Shown: positions 32,106 through 41,176, counted from the stretch's first letter. The stretch is 64,000 nucleotides of DNA from 55-13 sp964501275 (GCA_964501275.1 CAZCSP010000007.1:62001-126000), one strand, 5' to 3'. Made by a program: numbers and translations. Notes: generated by a model not told the origin, from the letters alone.

Positions 32106-33170
32106 TTGATCAAGAAATCCCTTATTGGTATCGGCATTTTGTCGCTTGCGATGGTCGGCTGCAACAAAGACGGCGGCTCCGGCGAAGTACTTGCAATCGT
32201 CAACGGACAAACGATTCCCATGTCCGACTACTTCAAAACCATGGAGCGCAAGGGTCGCTTGACGGCTCTGGTTAATCCCCAGGGTCTGGCCGTCGATCCG
32301 GGCAGCGGACGAGTGGGACCTCAGATCACCGTGGTAGAACCTCGCCCATCCCTCGCTTTCCAGGCTCTCCAAGAATGCATCGCAAACGAGATCATCCGCC
32401 AAGTCGCGAAGGACGAGAGCGTTTTCCCCGCGCCCGAAGATGTGGAGAAAGAGATCAAGCTGGAGGAAGAGCGTGATCCCAACTACGTCAAGAACCTTAG
32501 CCAAGAGGGCCTTTCGATCGACCAGATAAAGAGTGAACTCGGACTCCGCCTCGCCAGGCTGAATCTTCAGGGCAAAGGAGTGACCGTTACCGATGCGGAC
32601 GTGGACGCCTATGTGAAGGAAAACCCGGTCGCCTTTACCCAGCCCGCCACCGCCGACCTCCAATACATCGAGGTTGCCAATGAGAAGAATCGTGATGCGG
32701 CAGAAAAGGAGTTGAAGGAAGGTCAGATGTTCCCCGCCGTCGCCCAGCATTACAGCATCCAGCCTAGCGGCAAGGACGTTCAATTCCGGTTCCCAGTGCG
32801 AGTGATCTCCCAAATGGCGCCCGCGCTCCAGAAACTGGTCGCCGAAACGAAGGAATTTACCGCCACCAAGTGGGTCTACGACGACGGCAACAAGCACTGG
32901 TTTAAGTTCTATGTTCAAAAGAAGACCAAGGCCCAGCCAGTCCAGATGAACAACTACCTGCGCCAGATGGTTAAGCGCGAGCTTCAGAGAACAAAAGGCA
33001 CCCGCGCCAACGACCCCAACAAGCGCATTGCCGACAAACTTAAGACGGCCAAGATCGAGATCAAGGTCAAGTACCTGGAAGAGCCTTGGAAGAAGGCCTA
33101 CGCCGAACTCACCAAGCCGCAGGAAGACCAAAAACCCGCCGAAGGCGCAGCTCCCGCCGCCAACCCATAA
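32106..33170 (+). CDS. SurA/PrsA-like foldase lipoprotein
   Basis: A 354-residue protein from TTG 32106, preceded by GAGGAG. The lipoprotein signal peptide is MIKKSLIGIGILSLAMVGC with a lipobox ending at Cys19. The mature part begins with a SurA-type N-terminal segment (GEVLAIVNGQTIPMSDYFKT) and a helical region (NYVKNLSQEGLSIDQIKSEL). A PpiC-like part follows (ADLQYIEVANEKNRDAAEKE). The tail is Ala/Pro-rich. It probably chaperones exported proteins. A second such protein is at 50612. Confidence 0.8.
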   Translation: MIKKSLIGIGILSLAMVGCNKDGGSGEVLAIVNGQTIPMSDYFKTMERKGRLTALVNPQGLAVDPGSGRVGPQITVVEPRPSLAFQALQECIANEIIRQVAKDESVFPAPEDVEKEIKLEEERDPNYVKNLSQEGLSIDQIKSELGLRLARLNLQGKGVTVTDADVDAYVKENPVAFTQPATADLQYIEVANEKNRDAAEKELKEGQMFPAVAQHYSIQPSGKDVQFRFPVRVISQMAPALQKLVAETKEFTATKWVYDDGNKHWFKFYVQKKTKAQPVQMNNYLRQMVKRELQRTKGTRANDPNKRIADKLKTAKIEIKVKYLEEPWKKAYAELTKPQEDQKPAEGAAPAANP

Positions 33171-33192
33171 GCTGGGCTCGGTTCCTGATCAC

Positions 33193-33222
33193 AATGCCCC
33201 TTTCCCGGTGGAAAGGGGCATT
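33193..33222. terminator. Thirteen-base perfect hairpin between foldase gene and tmRNA
   Basis: AATGCCCCTTTCC pairs perfectly with GGAAAGGGGCATT across a four-base loop. It lacks a T-run on either strand, so termination is plausible but not classical. It sits between the convergent foldase and tmRNA genes. Confidence 0.5.
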
Positions 33223-33224
33223 GC

Positions 33225-33254
33225 TGTAGGCGGAGAATGCATTGTGTCGCCGTC
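33225..33254 (+). repeat. 30-bp intergenic repeat, diverged copy
   Basis: A diverged forward copy of the TGTAGGCGG...ATGCATTGTG 30-mer, directly after the 13-base hairpin and upstream of the tmRNA 3' end. Confidence 0.7.
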
Positions 33255-33303
33255 CTCTGGAATGATGCGGTGAGTCAGACGACCTCAATCAGGTTCAAAG
33301 TCT

Positions 33304-33662
33304 TGGTGGAGGCGGGGAGAATTGAACTCCCTTCCAAAACTGTCGGCCCTTCAGTTAAACCACGAGCGTCTCCCCTGTACTTTTTCTCGACGGCGATCTA
33401 TCCCGGGGCCGGCTGATCGCTCGCTCAGTCTGGTTTGTTTAGTTAGACTAGCTACAGACGGAAGCCGACCTAACGATCCGGATTTTATTAGACCCGAACT
33501 CTCCCCTACCGGCTCGAGGAGGGCGGATCTCGCTGGCTATTTAGGCAGCGAAGGCGTAATTGTTGTTCGCAACTACTTTTTTTCTCGTTTTTGACGTGGC
33601 CAACGAGAATCCACGGCTCGCAACCGAAAGTCGAACCAGCTCTGTCGAACCCGTTCGCCCCC
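33304..33662 (-). ncRNA. ssrA: Transfer-messenger RNA (tmRNA)
   Basis: A 359-base tmRNA. The 5' end GGGGGCG pairs over seven bases with the 3' end CGCCTCC, followed by encoded ACCA. The 3' tRNA-like half contains GGGAGTTCAATTCTCCC (T arm). The tag frame at 33570-33541 reads GCG AAC AAC AAT TAC GCC TTC GCT GCC TAA, giving ANNNYAFAA. tmRNA with SmpB rescues stalled ribosomes and tags the product for proteolysis. It is a one-piece tmRNA. Confidence 0.97.
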
Positions 33663-33671
33663 GTTGTCAAT

Positions 33672-33677
33672 AGTATA
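33672..33677 (-). promoter_or_regulatory. Predicted -10 box of tmRNA
   Basis: TATACT on the minus strand lies nine bases upstream of the mature tmRNA 5' end, a distance that fits a short precursor trimmed by RNase P. Confidence 0.5.
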
Positions 33678-33720
33678 GAACGTCGGCGGGTGAGGCGGCG
33701 TTCCGTAGGTAGGACCACCC

Positions 33721-33829
33721 CTGGGATCGCCGAATTCATTCGGCACACCTGTAGTTGGAAGCATCTTGGACCATGAAACGCAAGCAGGATCAAGCTACAA
33801 GAGGCGCCGAATGAATTCGGCGATCCCAG
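33721..33829. repeat. 109-bp element with perfect 24-bp inverted repeats
   Basis: The arm 33721-33744 (CTGGGATCGCCGAATTCATT...) is the exact reverse complement of 33806-33829. The loop is 61 bases. Each arm holds the palindrome GCCGAATTCATTCGGC or near. The same 24-mer occurs three times at 62714-62939. It separates tmRNA from the MFS-HEAT gene. Confidence 0.85.
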
Positions 33830-33836
33830 GGGGAAA

Positions 33837-36161
33837 CTACCCTACCGTCAAACCTGCCGCTACCAGGAAGGACTCTTCGATCTCGGCTTCGGCCAGTTGG
33901 CGCATCGCGTCGGTGGGGGTGACTTTGAGCAAGGTGCGGAGGGCTTTGGCTTCTTCTCCGCTTCCAAACTGGTCCAACGCCGACCGCACCCGCTTGTTGG
34001 CTTTGATCGCGGGTTGGAGCATGGCGAGGAGGGCTTCGTCTCTTTGAAAACCTTCGACCAGCATCAGCCGATAGACCTGGGTCTCGACTCCCAGGAGCTT
34101 GGCGATGCCGAGGAGGCACCGGCGGCGGGTTGTTTTGGTTCTCTGCTTCTTGGCCTCTAGCAGCAGGGGGGGGAGGTCTTCCTCGGTCCCGACTGAGCCC
34201 AGAGCGTAGACAAGTTCGCTCGCCGCCTCGTCCTCGTAGTAGGCCAGGGCCTGCCGAACGTAAGGGAGAGCGTCCTTCAGGTCCAGTTCCGAAACCGCCT
34301 CCGCCGCCGCGATGCGGACGCTCGGGTGGGGGTCGAAGAGGGCGTCGTAGATGGCGGCCCCGGCGTCGCGGGCTTCCAACATTCGCAAAGCCTGGATACT
34401 GGACCGACGCAAGTCAGGGTCGCCCACCTCTTGAGCGGCGGAGGTGAGGGCTTCGATGGCATCGGGACTGCCCAGCCGCCCCAGACTCTTAGCCGCCGCC
34501 CGCCTGAGGAGAGAGCGCGGACTCTGGAGCAGCTGGACCAGGGTCGGCACTGCATGGGCGCTCTCCAGTTCGCCCAGGGCCTCCACGGTCTCTTCCTCGA
34601 TCAGGTCGGGGTGTTGCTCGATGTGGCTCACGAGATGCTCTGCTAGGCGCGCATCCCCCAGCCTCGCCAACGCCCTGGCCGCATTCCGCCTCACCCGAGG
34701 CGAAGGGTCGCCCAATGCCTTGACGATCTCGTCGCTGGCCAAGGAGAAACCTTGAGTCCCCACGCGCTGGATCGCCTCGGCCCGGGTCTGAACATCGGCG
34801 CTGGTGGAGAGCGACCGCATCGCCCGCATCCCCTTAGGCGTCACTTTTCTCAAGTCGCGAAGGGTCTTCTGTACCCGGCTGGAGCCCTCCTCCTTCACGG
34901 GTGCGATAAAGATCACCGCCACCGCCCGCAGAATCACTACGCAAAGGAAGATGACCTTATAAGCCTGCTCGGGAGGCATAAAGCCACGAAGCCGCGACAT
35001 CAATTCGGCGCTGACCAATGGGGCTAAACCGCTGATGAGGCTTTGAATAGCCAGGCCGGAGCCAATAAAGCTAGCCCGGTCATCGGTCTTGGCGGTGGCG
35101 AGCAGGAGGTTGAACTGGGTGACCGCCACTCCGCACCAGAAGATACCCATGACCAAGTGGCTGGTCACCAGAACTACGATGCTAAAAGTCAGGTTGTCGG
35201 GCCGCGTCGCCAACCAGCCTGCCGGACTGATCGCGATCCCTATTCCCGCCAGAATCAAGCAGGGCTTGTTGCCATAGCGGTCGGCGAGGAACCCCCACAG
35301 CTTGGAACTCGCCATCGTGGTTGCCGCTTGGCACAGGATGCACACCTGAATCCAAACAAACGGCATCCGGAGGCTCTCCAGGGCAAAGGCGGAATAGAGG
35401 TTTCCAGCAAAAGTCTGGCCCAGGAAGAAGACGGCGAGGAAGATCAGAACCTTGCGGAAATCGCGGTCTCGGAAGGGAGCGGCAAAGGTGCTGAGCCCCT
35501 CTCGCACACTTTGGCGAACCACCTTCGGCCGCTCCAGGTCCCGCATCCTCATAAAGAAGAAGAAGCTGAGCCCCGCGCAGACCAGTCCGAGACCGTACAC
35601 CACCGAGTAGCCGATTGCCTCTTGATCCACCGACTTGAAATGGTCGAGCAGGAAGCCTCCCAGCAACCCAACCGCCGCCCCGATTCCGGTGCCGATGGCA
35701 TGGCGTCGGGAGAAGTACCAGCCGCGCGAGTTGGTCGGCACCAACTCCGCCAGCCAATCGTTATAGGTGGAGTTCACCAGGGAGACGCTGAAAGCGCCGA
35801 TAGAGACGCAGGCGAACAGGATGAAAAGGCGAAGCTCGTTAGCCCAAGCAAGCAAGGGCAGGAAGGCAACCGGCAGGTACATCAGCCGCCAAACAACCCC
35901 ACCCGGAGCTACAAACCGCTTGTAACTGGGAACCCGCTTGGCAATGATGGCGCCGGGAATCTGCGAGATACCCAACGCCGCCGGAACGGAGGTCAGGAAC
36001 CCGATCCACAAGTCCCCTCCACCCAGGAGCTTGACGAAGCCAACCAGGAACGCGCCCGTGACAAGGGTGATGAATGCTGTGGAAAAAGCGACGTCCAAGT
36101 TGGCAACCCGCAACGTCTGGAGCGTCTCCATTCGCGTCGGCGGATTGTTTCGATCGGGCAC
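33837..36161 (-). CDS. MFS transporter fused to HEAT repeats
   Basis: A 774-residue protein. Residues about 25-430 are twelve membrane helices of the major facilitator superfamily, with a loop-2/3-like SSKLWGFLADRYGNKPCLIL mid-protein. From about residue 445 to the end the protein is soluble and built of HEAT repeats, for example DPSPRVRRNAARALARLGDA, SPRSLLRRAAAKSLGRLGSP and DPHPSVRIAAAEAVSELD. The start is GTG 36161. Transported substrate is unknown. The HEAT tail may dock a cytoplasmic partner or sense load. Confidence 0.88.
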   Translation of the reverse strand: MPDRNNPPTRMETLQTLRVANLDVAFSTAFITLVTGAFLVGFVKLLGGGDLWIGFLTSVPAALGISQIPGAIIAKRVPSYKRFVAPGGVVWRLMYLPVAFLPLLAWANELRLFILFACVSIGAFSVSLVNSTYNDWLAELVPTNSRGWYFSRRHAIGTGIGAAVGLLGGFLLDHFKSVDQEAIGYSVVYGLGLVCAGLSFFFFMRMRDLERPKVVRQSVREGLSTFAAPFRDRDFRKVLIFLAVFFLGQTFAGNLYSAFALESLRMPFVWIQVCILCQAATTMASSKLWGFLADRYGNKPCLILAGIGIAISPAGWLATRPDNLTFSIVVLVTSHLVMGIFWCGVAVTQFNLLLATAKTDDRASFIGSGLAIQSLISGLAPLVSAELMSRLRGFMPPEQAYKVIFLCVVILRAVAVIFIAPVKEEGSSRVQKTLRDLRKVTPKGMRAMRSLSTSADVQTRAEAIQRVGTQGFSLASDEIVKALGDPSPRVRRNAARALARLGDARLAEHLVSHIEQHPDLIEEETVEALGELESAHAVPTLVQLLQSPRSLLRRAAAKSLGRLGSPDAIEALTSAAQEVGDPDLRRSSIQALRMLEARDAGAAIYDALFDPHPSVRIAAAEAVSELDLKDALPYVRQALAYYEDEAASELVYALGSVGTEEDLPPLLLEAKKQRTKTTRRRCLLGIAKLLGVETQVYRLMLVEGFQRDEALLAMLQPAIKANKRVRSALDQFGSGEEAKALRTLLKVTPTDAMRQLAEAEIEESFLVAAGLTVG

Positions 36162-36184
36162 CCGTTAATTGTGATCTGTTCTGG

Positions 36185-36294
36185 GGGCTTTGGGCATTAG
36201 GTATTTGGCGTTAGGCATTAAGTGTTAGGCGTCTGCCGTGGAATATCGTCCCCCTAGTAGGCCGCTCCCCCCTAAAGCCCAACGCCTAACGCCC
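36185..36294. repeat. Heptamer-armed hairpin element
   Basis: The left arm (36185-36231) reads GGGCTTT GGGCATT AGGTATT TGGCGTT AGGCATT. The right arm (36269-36294) is the reverse complement of GGGCGTT AGGCGTT GGGCTTT. The right arm reaches into the last codons of the metallopeptidase-like gene. Confidence 0.75.
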
Positions 36295-37041
36295 ACTGAC
36301 CGGATCCTTCCACTTCCAATCTGCGATGAAGACTTCGGCTAAGAGATCGTGGAGGAGTTTGTCTTTGGCCTTCAGCTCTGCCCGATTCCAAATCTCGTTG
36401 TGGACCCCGTTGCCGCCCACTGGCCCCTTCTGGTTGCAGTCGAACCAGGACTGCACGCCTTCGGCCCAATACTCGTCGAGGTTCGAGATGGCGTAGGTGT
36501 TCTTCCAGACCCCGCTCTCCTTGGCGGCGTCGAAGGCCTTCTGGAGTCGCGGCCGGAAAGCTTTGTCCACCTGCTCCATCCCGAAGTTGAGGACGGTGTG
36601 CCCGAACTCATGGATCAGGATCGACTCGCCCTTGTACCGGTCACCCGCCAAGCCCAGCAGGTTCTCTTCCCCACAACTGACGGCGGGCCTCTGCCGGGTT
36701 GCCCCCAAGCCCCGGGCTCGCTTGTTCCAGTCGGTCTCGGGGAATGCCTTTTGCAGGTCAGAGTGTTCGGGGATATCCAGGGTCTGCTCGGTAGGGGCCA
36801 TCACCGCGATCCGCAGTTTCAACTCCTTCATCGGCTTCGCCACCTCGGGCCGCTTCTGGAGCATCTTCTCCACAATATCCACCGCCGCCCGAAGCCCCTC
36901 GTCGCTCACCTTCTCCGAACTCACCACCGGCAGGTCGCGAACCAGAATACATTTCTTGTAGAAGGAGTCCAGCTTCAGGTCCGCAGACGGCGGCTTGATG
37001 GGGCCTTGGAGGAACGCAAGGACGAGGAAGGTTGCGACCAT
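36286..37041 (-). CDS. Exported zinc-metallopeptidase-like protein (HExxH)
   Basis: A 251-residue protein with a short hydrophobic start (MVATFLVLAFLQGPIKPP). The zinc motif HEFGH lies in SILIHEFGHTVLNFG, and a downstream glutamate in NLDEYWAEGVQSWFDC fits a gluzincin-type third ligand. It would hydrolyse peptide bonds outside the cytoplasm; the target is unknown. The last residues (DPVSGR) are encoded in the arm of a repeat element, so its C-terminus may have been set by the insertion. TATTCT lies five bases before the ATG. Confidence 0.75.
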   Translation of the reverse strand: MVATFLVLAFLQGPIKPPSADLKLDSFYKKCILVRDLPVVSSEKVSDEGLRAAVDIVEKMLQKRPEVAKPMKELKLRIAVMAPTEQTLDIPEHSDLQKAFPETDWNKRARGLGATRQRPAVSCGEENLLGLAGDRYKGESILIHEFGHTVLNFGMEQVDKAFRPRLQKAFDAAKESGVWKNTYAISNLDEYWAEGVQSWFDCNQKGPVGGNGVHNEIWNRAELKAKDKLLHDLLAEVFIADWKWKDPVSGR

Positions 37042-37210
37042 GACTTAGAATACTTGACCAGAATGGCCCGAGATTCAATGCCGAGTTACTATAGCCAACC
37101 GCATCCCTGAGCCCTGGCACTGCCTCTCGATGTCTTGCGGCCCGATGGACAAGGCGCAAGTCGACACCATCTTTGTCACACAATCCAATTCTTCAAGTAG
37201 CATTGCCACT

Positions 37211-38140
37211 ATGTTGGTAGCCGCGCTAGCGCTCTGCTCATCACAGGCCAAGCCTGCTCCCATCAACGTAGTTACATGGAACATCTGGCGGGGCGGGAAT
37301 GAGGCGATGGACGCGAAGGACCCTCGGATCAAAGCCGAGAAACAGAACCAGGTGATCCGCGTCCTTCGCGACTCGAAGGCCGACGTCATTGCGATGGTGG
37401 AAACTTATGGCAGCGGGCCGGTAATCGCTCACGGGCTGCGCTACCACCTCCACCCCCGAGGCACGAATGTCTCAATCTTGAGCCGGTGGCCAGTAGTCAA
37501 AGATATCAGCGTCTATAAAGAGTTCAACTGCGTCGGAGCCTTAATCGAGCGACCCGATGGCAGGCAGTTCGCCCTCTACTCTGTATGGATTCACTATGTG
37601 GACGACATATGGACCGACCCTGCCTCGCGCAATGGGAGGTCGGTCGCCGACTTCTTGACCAAGGAGGGGGATAGCCGAAAAGTCGAGGTCAAGGCCATTC
37701 TGGAAGGCATCAGAGAGAAAATGCGGGAACATCCGCGGGTACCCGTTCTGTTGGCAGGCGACTTCAACAGCAATTCGCATCTGGATTACTCAGACGTTGC
37801 CAGGGATCAGCACGGTGGCTTGTCTGTACCGTGGCCAGTCACCCAACTGGTGGCGGCAGATGGCTATCACGACTCGTATCGCCTCCTCCATCCCAAAATC
37901 AATCGAATAGAGGATCGAACCTGGTCACCAAGGTTTCCCGAACAGGAACAAGATCGAATCGACTTCATCTTCTGGAAAGGAGATGCACTACGTCCTCGTC
38001 AATCGAAAATGATCGACCGGGCAAAGGGGCAATGGCCCTCGGACCATGCCGCGGTGCAAACGATCTTTGATTGGACCGCTACCCAAGCGCCGTGGACGGA
38101 GTTTGGAGGATGGCCTCACAAATCTTTTTCATTGAGATAA
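37211..38140 (+). CDS. Exported endonuclease/exonuclease/phosphatase (EEP) family protein
   Basis: From ATG 37211 the protein is 309 residues. It has a short signal-like start (MLVAALALCSSQAKPAPIN). EEP motifs follow in order: VVTWNIWRGG, DVIAMVETYG (metal-binding Glu), VLLAGDFNSNSHLD, QDRIDFIFWKGDAL and WPSDHAAVQ (catalytic His). The superfamily includes nucleases, sphingomyelinases and lipid phosphatases; the substrate here is unknown. A second EEP gene follows after a repeat. Confidence 0.85.
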   Translation: MLVAALALCSSQAKPAPINVVTWNIWRGGNEAMDAKDPRIKAEKQNQVIRVLRDSKADVIAMVETYGSGPVIAHGLRYHLHPRGTNVSILSRWPVVKDISVYKEFNCVGALIERPDGRQFALYSVWIHYVDDIWTDPASRNGRSVADFLTKEGDSRKVEVKAILEGIREKMREHPRVPVLLAGDFNSNSHLDYSDVARDQHGGLSVPWPVTQLVAADGYHDSYRLLHPKINRIEDRTWSPRFPEQEQDRIDFIFWKGDALRPRQSKMIDRAKGQWPSDHAAVQTIFDWTATQAPWTEFGGWPHKSFSLR

Positions 38141-38166
38141 GTTGCCTAGCCTGGAATTCAAGACGG

Positions 38167-38196
38167 GACGGCGGCACAATGCATCCGCCGCCTACA
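38167..38196 (-). repeat. 30-bp intergenic repeat, reverse copy
   Basis: A reverse-orientation copy of the TGTAGGCGGCGGATGCATT-type 30-mer between the two EEP-family genes. Confidence 0.85.
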
Positions 38197-38241
38197 AGGC
38201 TTTGCACCCCGAATTGAGGTGTACTTGGAACCGACTGCATC

Positions 38242-39189
38242 GTGAAGAAAATCCTCATCGCCGCCCTGCCTCTCGTGCTCATGGGCATCTTCATCCTCTT
38301 GCGCCTGACGGTTGGGGAGGCGAATGCAGTCGTCTATGCCTTGATGGCCCTACCCGCACCCGGTTGGCCTTCGCTGTACCTCCTCATCGGGATGGCCTGG
38401 CTCTGGAAGAGGCGATGGACGCTCGGGCTGATCCACTTTGGAGCGGCGGCAGCGATGGTCTTTCCACTTCTAAACCCGAGCTTCGGAGAACCGGTTGTGG
38501 GCCGGGCACAGGGCCTGCGGGTGATGACGTTCAACGTGCAGAAGTTCCAAAATTTCCAACCCGAGCAAGTGGCAGCGGCGATCCTGAAGGAGAATCCAGA
38601 CGTGGTCTGCTTGCAAGAGGCCAACTGGAAGGCCCCGCCCACTCCACTCCCCAAAGCCTTCCGCGACGCCCTCTCGGAGTATCAAATCATCCAACGAGGC
38701 CAAACCGCCATCCTTTCCAAATTCCCGATTACCTTTGGGACCGCGTTTGCCCTGCGAGGAGGAACCGACGGGAGGCCTGCCCAACTGGCGACGGTCATGG
38801 TGGGAAAGCAGCCAGTTTCCCTAGTCTGTGTCCATCTTCAATACTTTCCGTGGGACCGATCGATTTCGGTTGGGCAAGCCTCCCGGAATCTGATGAAGGA
38901 GACCCGGTCGCTGGAGGACTTAGTCCGAAACCCCGGCATTCCGACCGTCGTGGCAGGCGACTTCAACACCCTTCCCCACGGCCGAACCCACCGGATGATG
39001 CGGAAATACTTGAAAGACTCTTTTGCCGAGACTGGCAAGGGTTTCGGCATGACCCTGCCCGCGATCTTTCCGTTAAAGCGTCTGGACTACATCTACACCG
39101 GGTATGGCTTACGACCGCTCAAATGCTGGGTCTCCAAGACCGTAGCCTCCGATCATCGTGCGGTAGTGGCCAATTTGGGCTGGGAGTGA
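38242..39189 (+). CDS. Membrane-anchored EEP family protein
   Basis: A 315-residue protein from GTG 38242. Two to three N-terminal membrane helices (ILIAALPLVLMGIFILLRLT and a region near residues 43-75) precede an EEP domain with VMTFNVQKFQ, DVVCLQEANW, TVVAGDFNTLPHGRTH, RLDYIYTGYGL and ASDHRAVVANL. The catalytic domain probably faces outside. Related only at family level to its neighbour at 37211. Confidence 0.85.
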   Translation: MKKILIAALPLVLMGIFILLRLTVGEANAVVYALMALPAPGWPSLYLLIGMAWLWKRRWTLGLIHFGAAAAMVFPLLNPSFGEPVVGRAQGLRVMTFNVQKFQNFQPEQVAAAILKENPDVVCLQEANWKAPPTPLPKAFRDALSEYQIIQRGQTAILSKFPITFGTAFALRGGTDGRPAQLATVMVGKQPVSLVCVHLQYFPWDRSISVGQASRNLMKETRSLEDLVRNPGIPTVVAGDFNTLPHGRTHRMMRKYLKDSFAETGKGFGMTLPAIFPLKRLDYIYTGYGLRPLKCWVSKTVASDHRAVVANLGWE

Positions 39190-39220
39190 AGGCAGCAAAC
39201 CCTGGCCCTTTTAAAGGAGA

Positions 39221-40516
39221 CTAGCCCCCAAATGCCATCCCCCTAAACGTGTCCAGGTTCCACTCATTGTCGCCAAAGCCTTCCTTGAAGAGGTCGGTTT
39301 TTTGGAATGCGATTTTTTCGTCGGCGGAGTCGCGGGCCTTTTCCATGGCGGCGAGGTAGATGCGGTTTTTGCCGTACTTCTGGTTCACCCGATCCACGGC
39401 GTCGTTGAACTTGGAGCGCTCTTGGGTGGCGTCGAAGAGGGACGGGGTGACTTGGTCCGCCTTGCGCAGGTCGTAGAAGGTGACGCCGACTTGGGTCGGG
39501 TGGCTGAAGTCCCGGCTCTTCCACTCCTCCAAAAAATACTCGTTCATCGTCACCGTGTCCTGGGTCGGGGGCAGGGCGATGCGGACTCCCCAGCTTTTTT
39601 GCTTGCCCGCCACATAGACCGACATCTGGCTGGCCCAGAGGCCGGTGGCGCGGAGGCGGGCGCTGGCTTTTTGGAGGAGGCGGATCAACACCTCGCGACA
39701 GCCTTGGTCGGTGCGGAGTTCGGGGGAGAGGACATGGGAGTGGCCCAACGACTGCTGATCCTTGACCTCCATCGGCACCTCGAAGCCCTGAAGCAGGTAC
39801 CACCAGCGTTCGCCGATGATGGACTTGAAGCCGTTGCGAACGTGGTCCTGACTGGCTTCGCAGAGGTCTTTGACCGTGAAGATACCCACCGCGTTGAGCC
39901 TGACTTCCGTCCGGCGACTGATCCCGGTGAGGTCGGTGAGTTTCAGGGAGAACAGCTTGTCCGGGAGGTCTTTGGATTCCAAAACCACCAGACCGTTCGG
40001 CTTTTGCATCTCGGTCCCGATCTTGGCGAGGAAGGGGTTAGGCCCGATGCCGACCGAGCATGTCAGGCACTCCCCCGCCAACTCCTGGATGGCGGACTTG
40101 ACCTTTTTAGCCAAGGCGACCGCGTTCTCCGGCTCGCGCTCCTCCCCGATCAGCCGAAACCTCATCTCGTCGATGGAGCAAACCTTCTCGACGGGCAGGA
40201 CGGAATGGCAAATCTCCACGATTCGCTTGTGATAAGCCTGGTAAGCGGGAAAGTTGCCCTTCATCAGTAGGATATCGGGGCAAAGCCGCTTCGCCTCTCC
40301 AATCAAGGTCCCGGTGCGGATGCCGTACTTCTTTGCCTCATAGCTGGCCGCCACAATGCATCCCGAATCCGCCACCACTGGGCAGACGCCAATAGGCCGC
40401 CCCCGAAGTTCGGGGTTCTCCTGTTGCTCAACCGCCGCGAAGTAGGCGTTCAGGTCAAGGAACAGATACCGAAGCGGCCGCTCCTGCTGAAGGAGAGGTA
40501 GAGTCTTGTCTACCAT
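39221..40516 (-). CDS. Y-family DNA polymerase (DinB/UmuC type)
   Basis: A 431-residue polymerase from ATG 40516. The palm motifs are YLFLDLNAYFAAVEQQENP and VCSIDEMRFRL (catalytic Asp and Asp-Glu). SYEAKKYGIRTGTLIGEAKR is the finger region, and CSVGIGPNPFLAKIGTEMQK the thumb/helix-hairpin region. Such enzymes copy past damaged bases. No SOS-box-like sequence like that of lexA is seen upstream. TATAAT lies six bases before the ATG and the Uma2 gene is divergent. Confidence 0.9.
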   Translation of the reverse strand: MVDKTLPLLQQERPLRYLFLDLNAYFAAVEQQENPELRGRPIGVCPVVADSGCIVAASYEAKKYGIRTGTLIGEAKRLCPDILLMKGNFPAYQAYHKRIVEICHSVLPVEKVCSIDEMRFRLIGEEREPENAVALAKKVKSAIQELAGECLTCSVGIGPNPFLAKIGTEMQKPNGLVVLESKDLPDKLFSLKLTDLTGISRRTEVRLNAVGIFTVKDLCEASQDHVRNGFKSIIGERWWYLLQGFEVPMEVKDQQSLGHSHVLSPELRTDQGCREVLIRLLQKASARLRATGLWASQMSVYVAGKQKSWGVRIALPPTQDTVTMNEYFLEEWKSRDFSHPTQVGVTFYDLRKADQVTPSLFDATQERSKFNDAVDRVNQKYGKNRIYLAAMEKARDSADEKIAFQKTDLFKEGFGDNEWNLDTFRGMAFGG

Positions 40517-40522
40517 GGTTTT

Positions 40523-40572
40523 ATTATACGGCAAATTGGTCGGGATGGAGCAGGGTTTGGGCGTCGTATAAT
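40523..40572. promoter_or_regulatory. Twin divergent TATAAT boxes
   Basis: On the minus strand TATAAT (40528-40523) is exactly six bases from the polymerase ATG. On the plus strand TATAAT (40567-40572) is exactly six bases from the Uma2 ATG. Both genes should give leaderless mRNAs from a 62-base shared region. Confidence 0.6.
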
Positions 40573-40578
40573 TCTGAT

Positions 40579-41145
40579 ATGAGCGCAGTTCTTCCCCAGC
40601 CGATGAAGTGGACGAGCGACCGGTACTTGCAACTGGTTGAACAAGGCATCTTTGAAGGAGAATCCGTTGAACTGTTGTTTGGGGATATTCTAGAAAAGAT
40701 GAGTCCCGCTGGGTCGCCCCATGTGAACACCATTGTTCGCCTAAGCCGCGAACTGATGAATGCCTTTCCAACGCGAAGTGTTGGAATCCAGTGTACGGTA
40801 AGACTATCAGACGACTCGGTGGTTGATCCCGATGCATGGATCACAAAGGGCCATGAGGACGAATATGGATCGAGGGGCTATATGGCCAGCGATCTCGTGC
40901 TGGTTATTGAGGTTGCTGACTCCTCACTGAGGCTCGACCGGGAGATCAAGCAAAGGGCTTATGCTCTGGCGGGCATTCCTGAGTACTGGATCATCAACGT
41001 GATCGACCGGGTAGTGGAGGTTTACACAGAGCCAGTCGACGGGCAATATCGGGTCAGGTTGGCGGTCCTCCCAGACACAAGTATCGAGAGCCCGACCTTG
41101 GGCACATTGCCTATCAATACGCAACGCCTCTTTCCCAAAGCCTGA
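40579..41145 (+). CDS. Uma2-family (DUF820) PD-(D/E)xK nuclease-like protein
   Basis: A 188-residue protein with the usual Uma2 order: an N-terminal WTSDRYLQLVEQGIFEGESV, GSPHVNTIVRLSREL, VVDPDAWI (catalytic Asp), LVIEVADSS (Glu) and REIKQRAYALAGIPEYWIIN (Lys plus helix). The fold is that of restriction-type nucleases, although the biological role of the family is unclear. It precedes ileS by 31 bases. Confidence 0.88.
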   Translation: MSAVLPQPMKWTSDRYLQLVEQGIFEGESVELLFGDILEKMSPAGSPHVNTIVRLSRELMNAFPTRSVGIQCTVRLSDDSVVDPDAWITKGHEDEYGSRGYMASDLVLVIEVADSSLRLDREIKQRAYALAGIPEYWIINVIDRVVEVYTEPVDGQYRVRLAVLPDTSIESPTLGTLPINTQRLFPKA

Positions 41146-41159
41146 TCCTGCCCGATAGG

Positions 41160-41165
41160 TAAACT
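41160..41165 (+). promoter_or_regulatory. Predicted -10 box of ileS
   Basis: TAAACT, eleven bases before the ileS ATG, within the same TAAACTCTC string found before mnmG. Confidence 0.4.
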
Positions 41166-41176
41166 CTCGGGCTCCC

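Noticed and set aside
33304..33380. Stand-alone tRNA gene
   Set aside because: The T-arm-like sequence is the 3' half of tmRNA; the 5' half and tag frame were found upstream.
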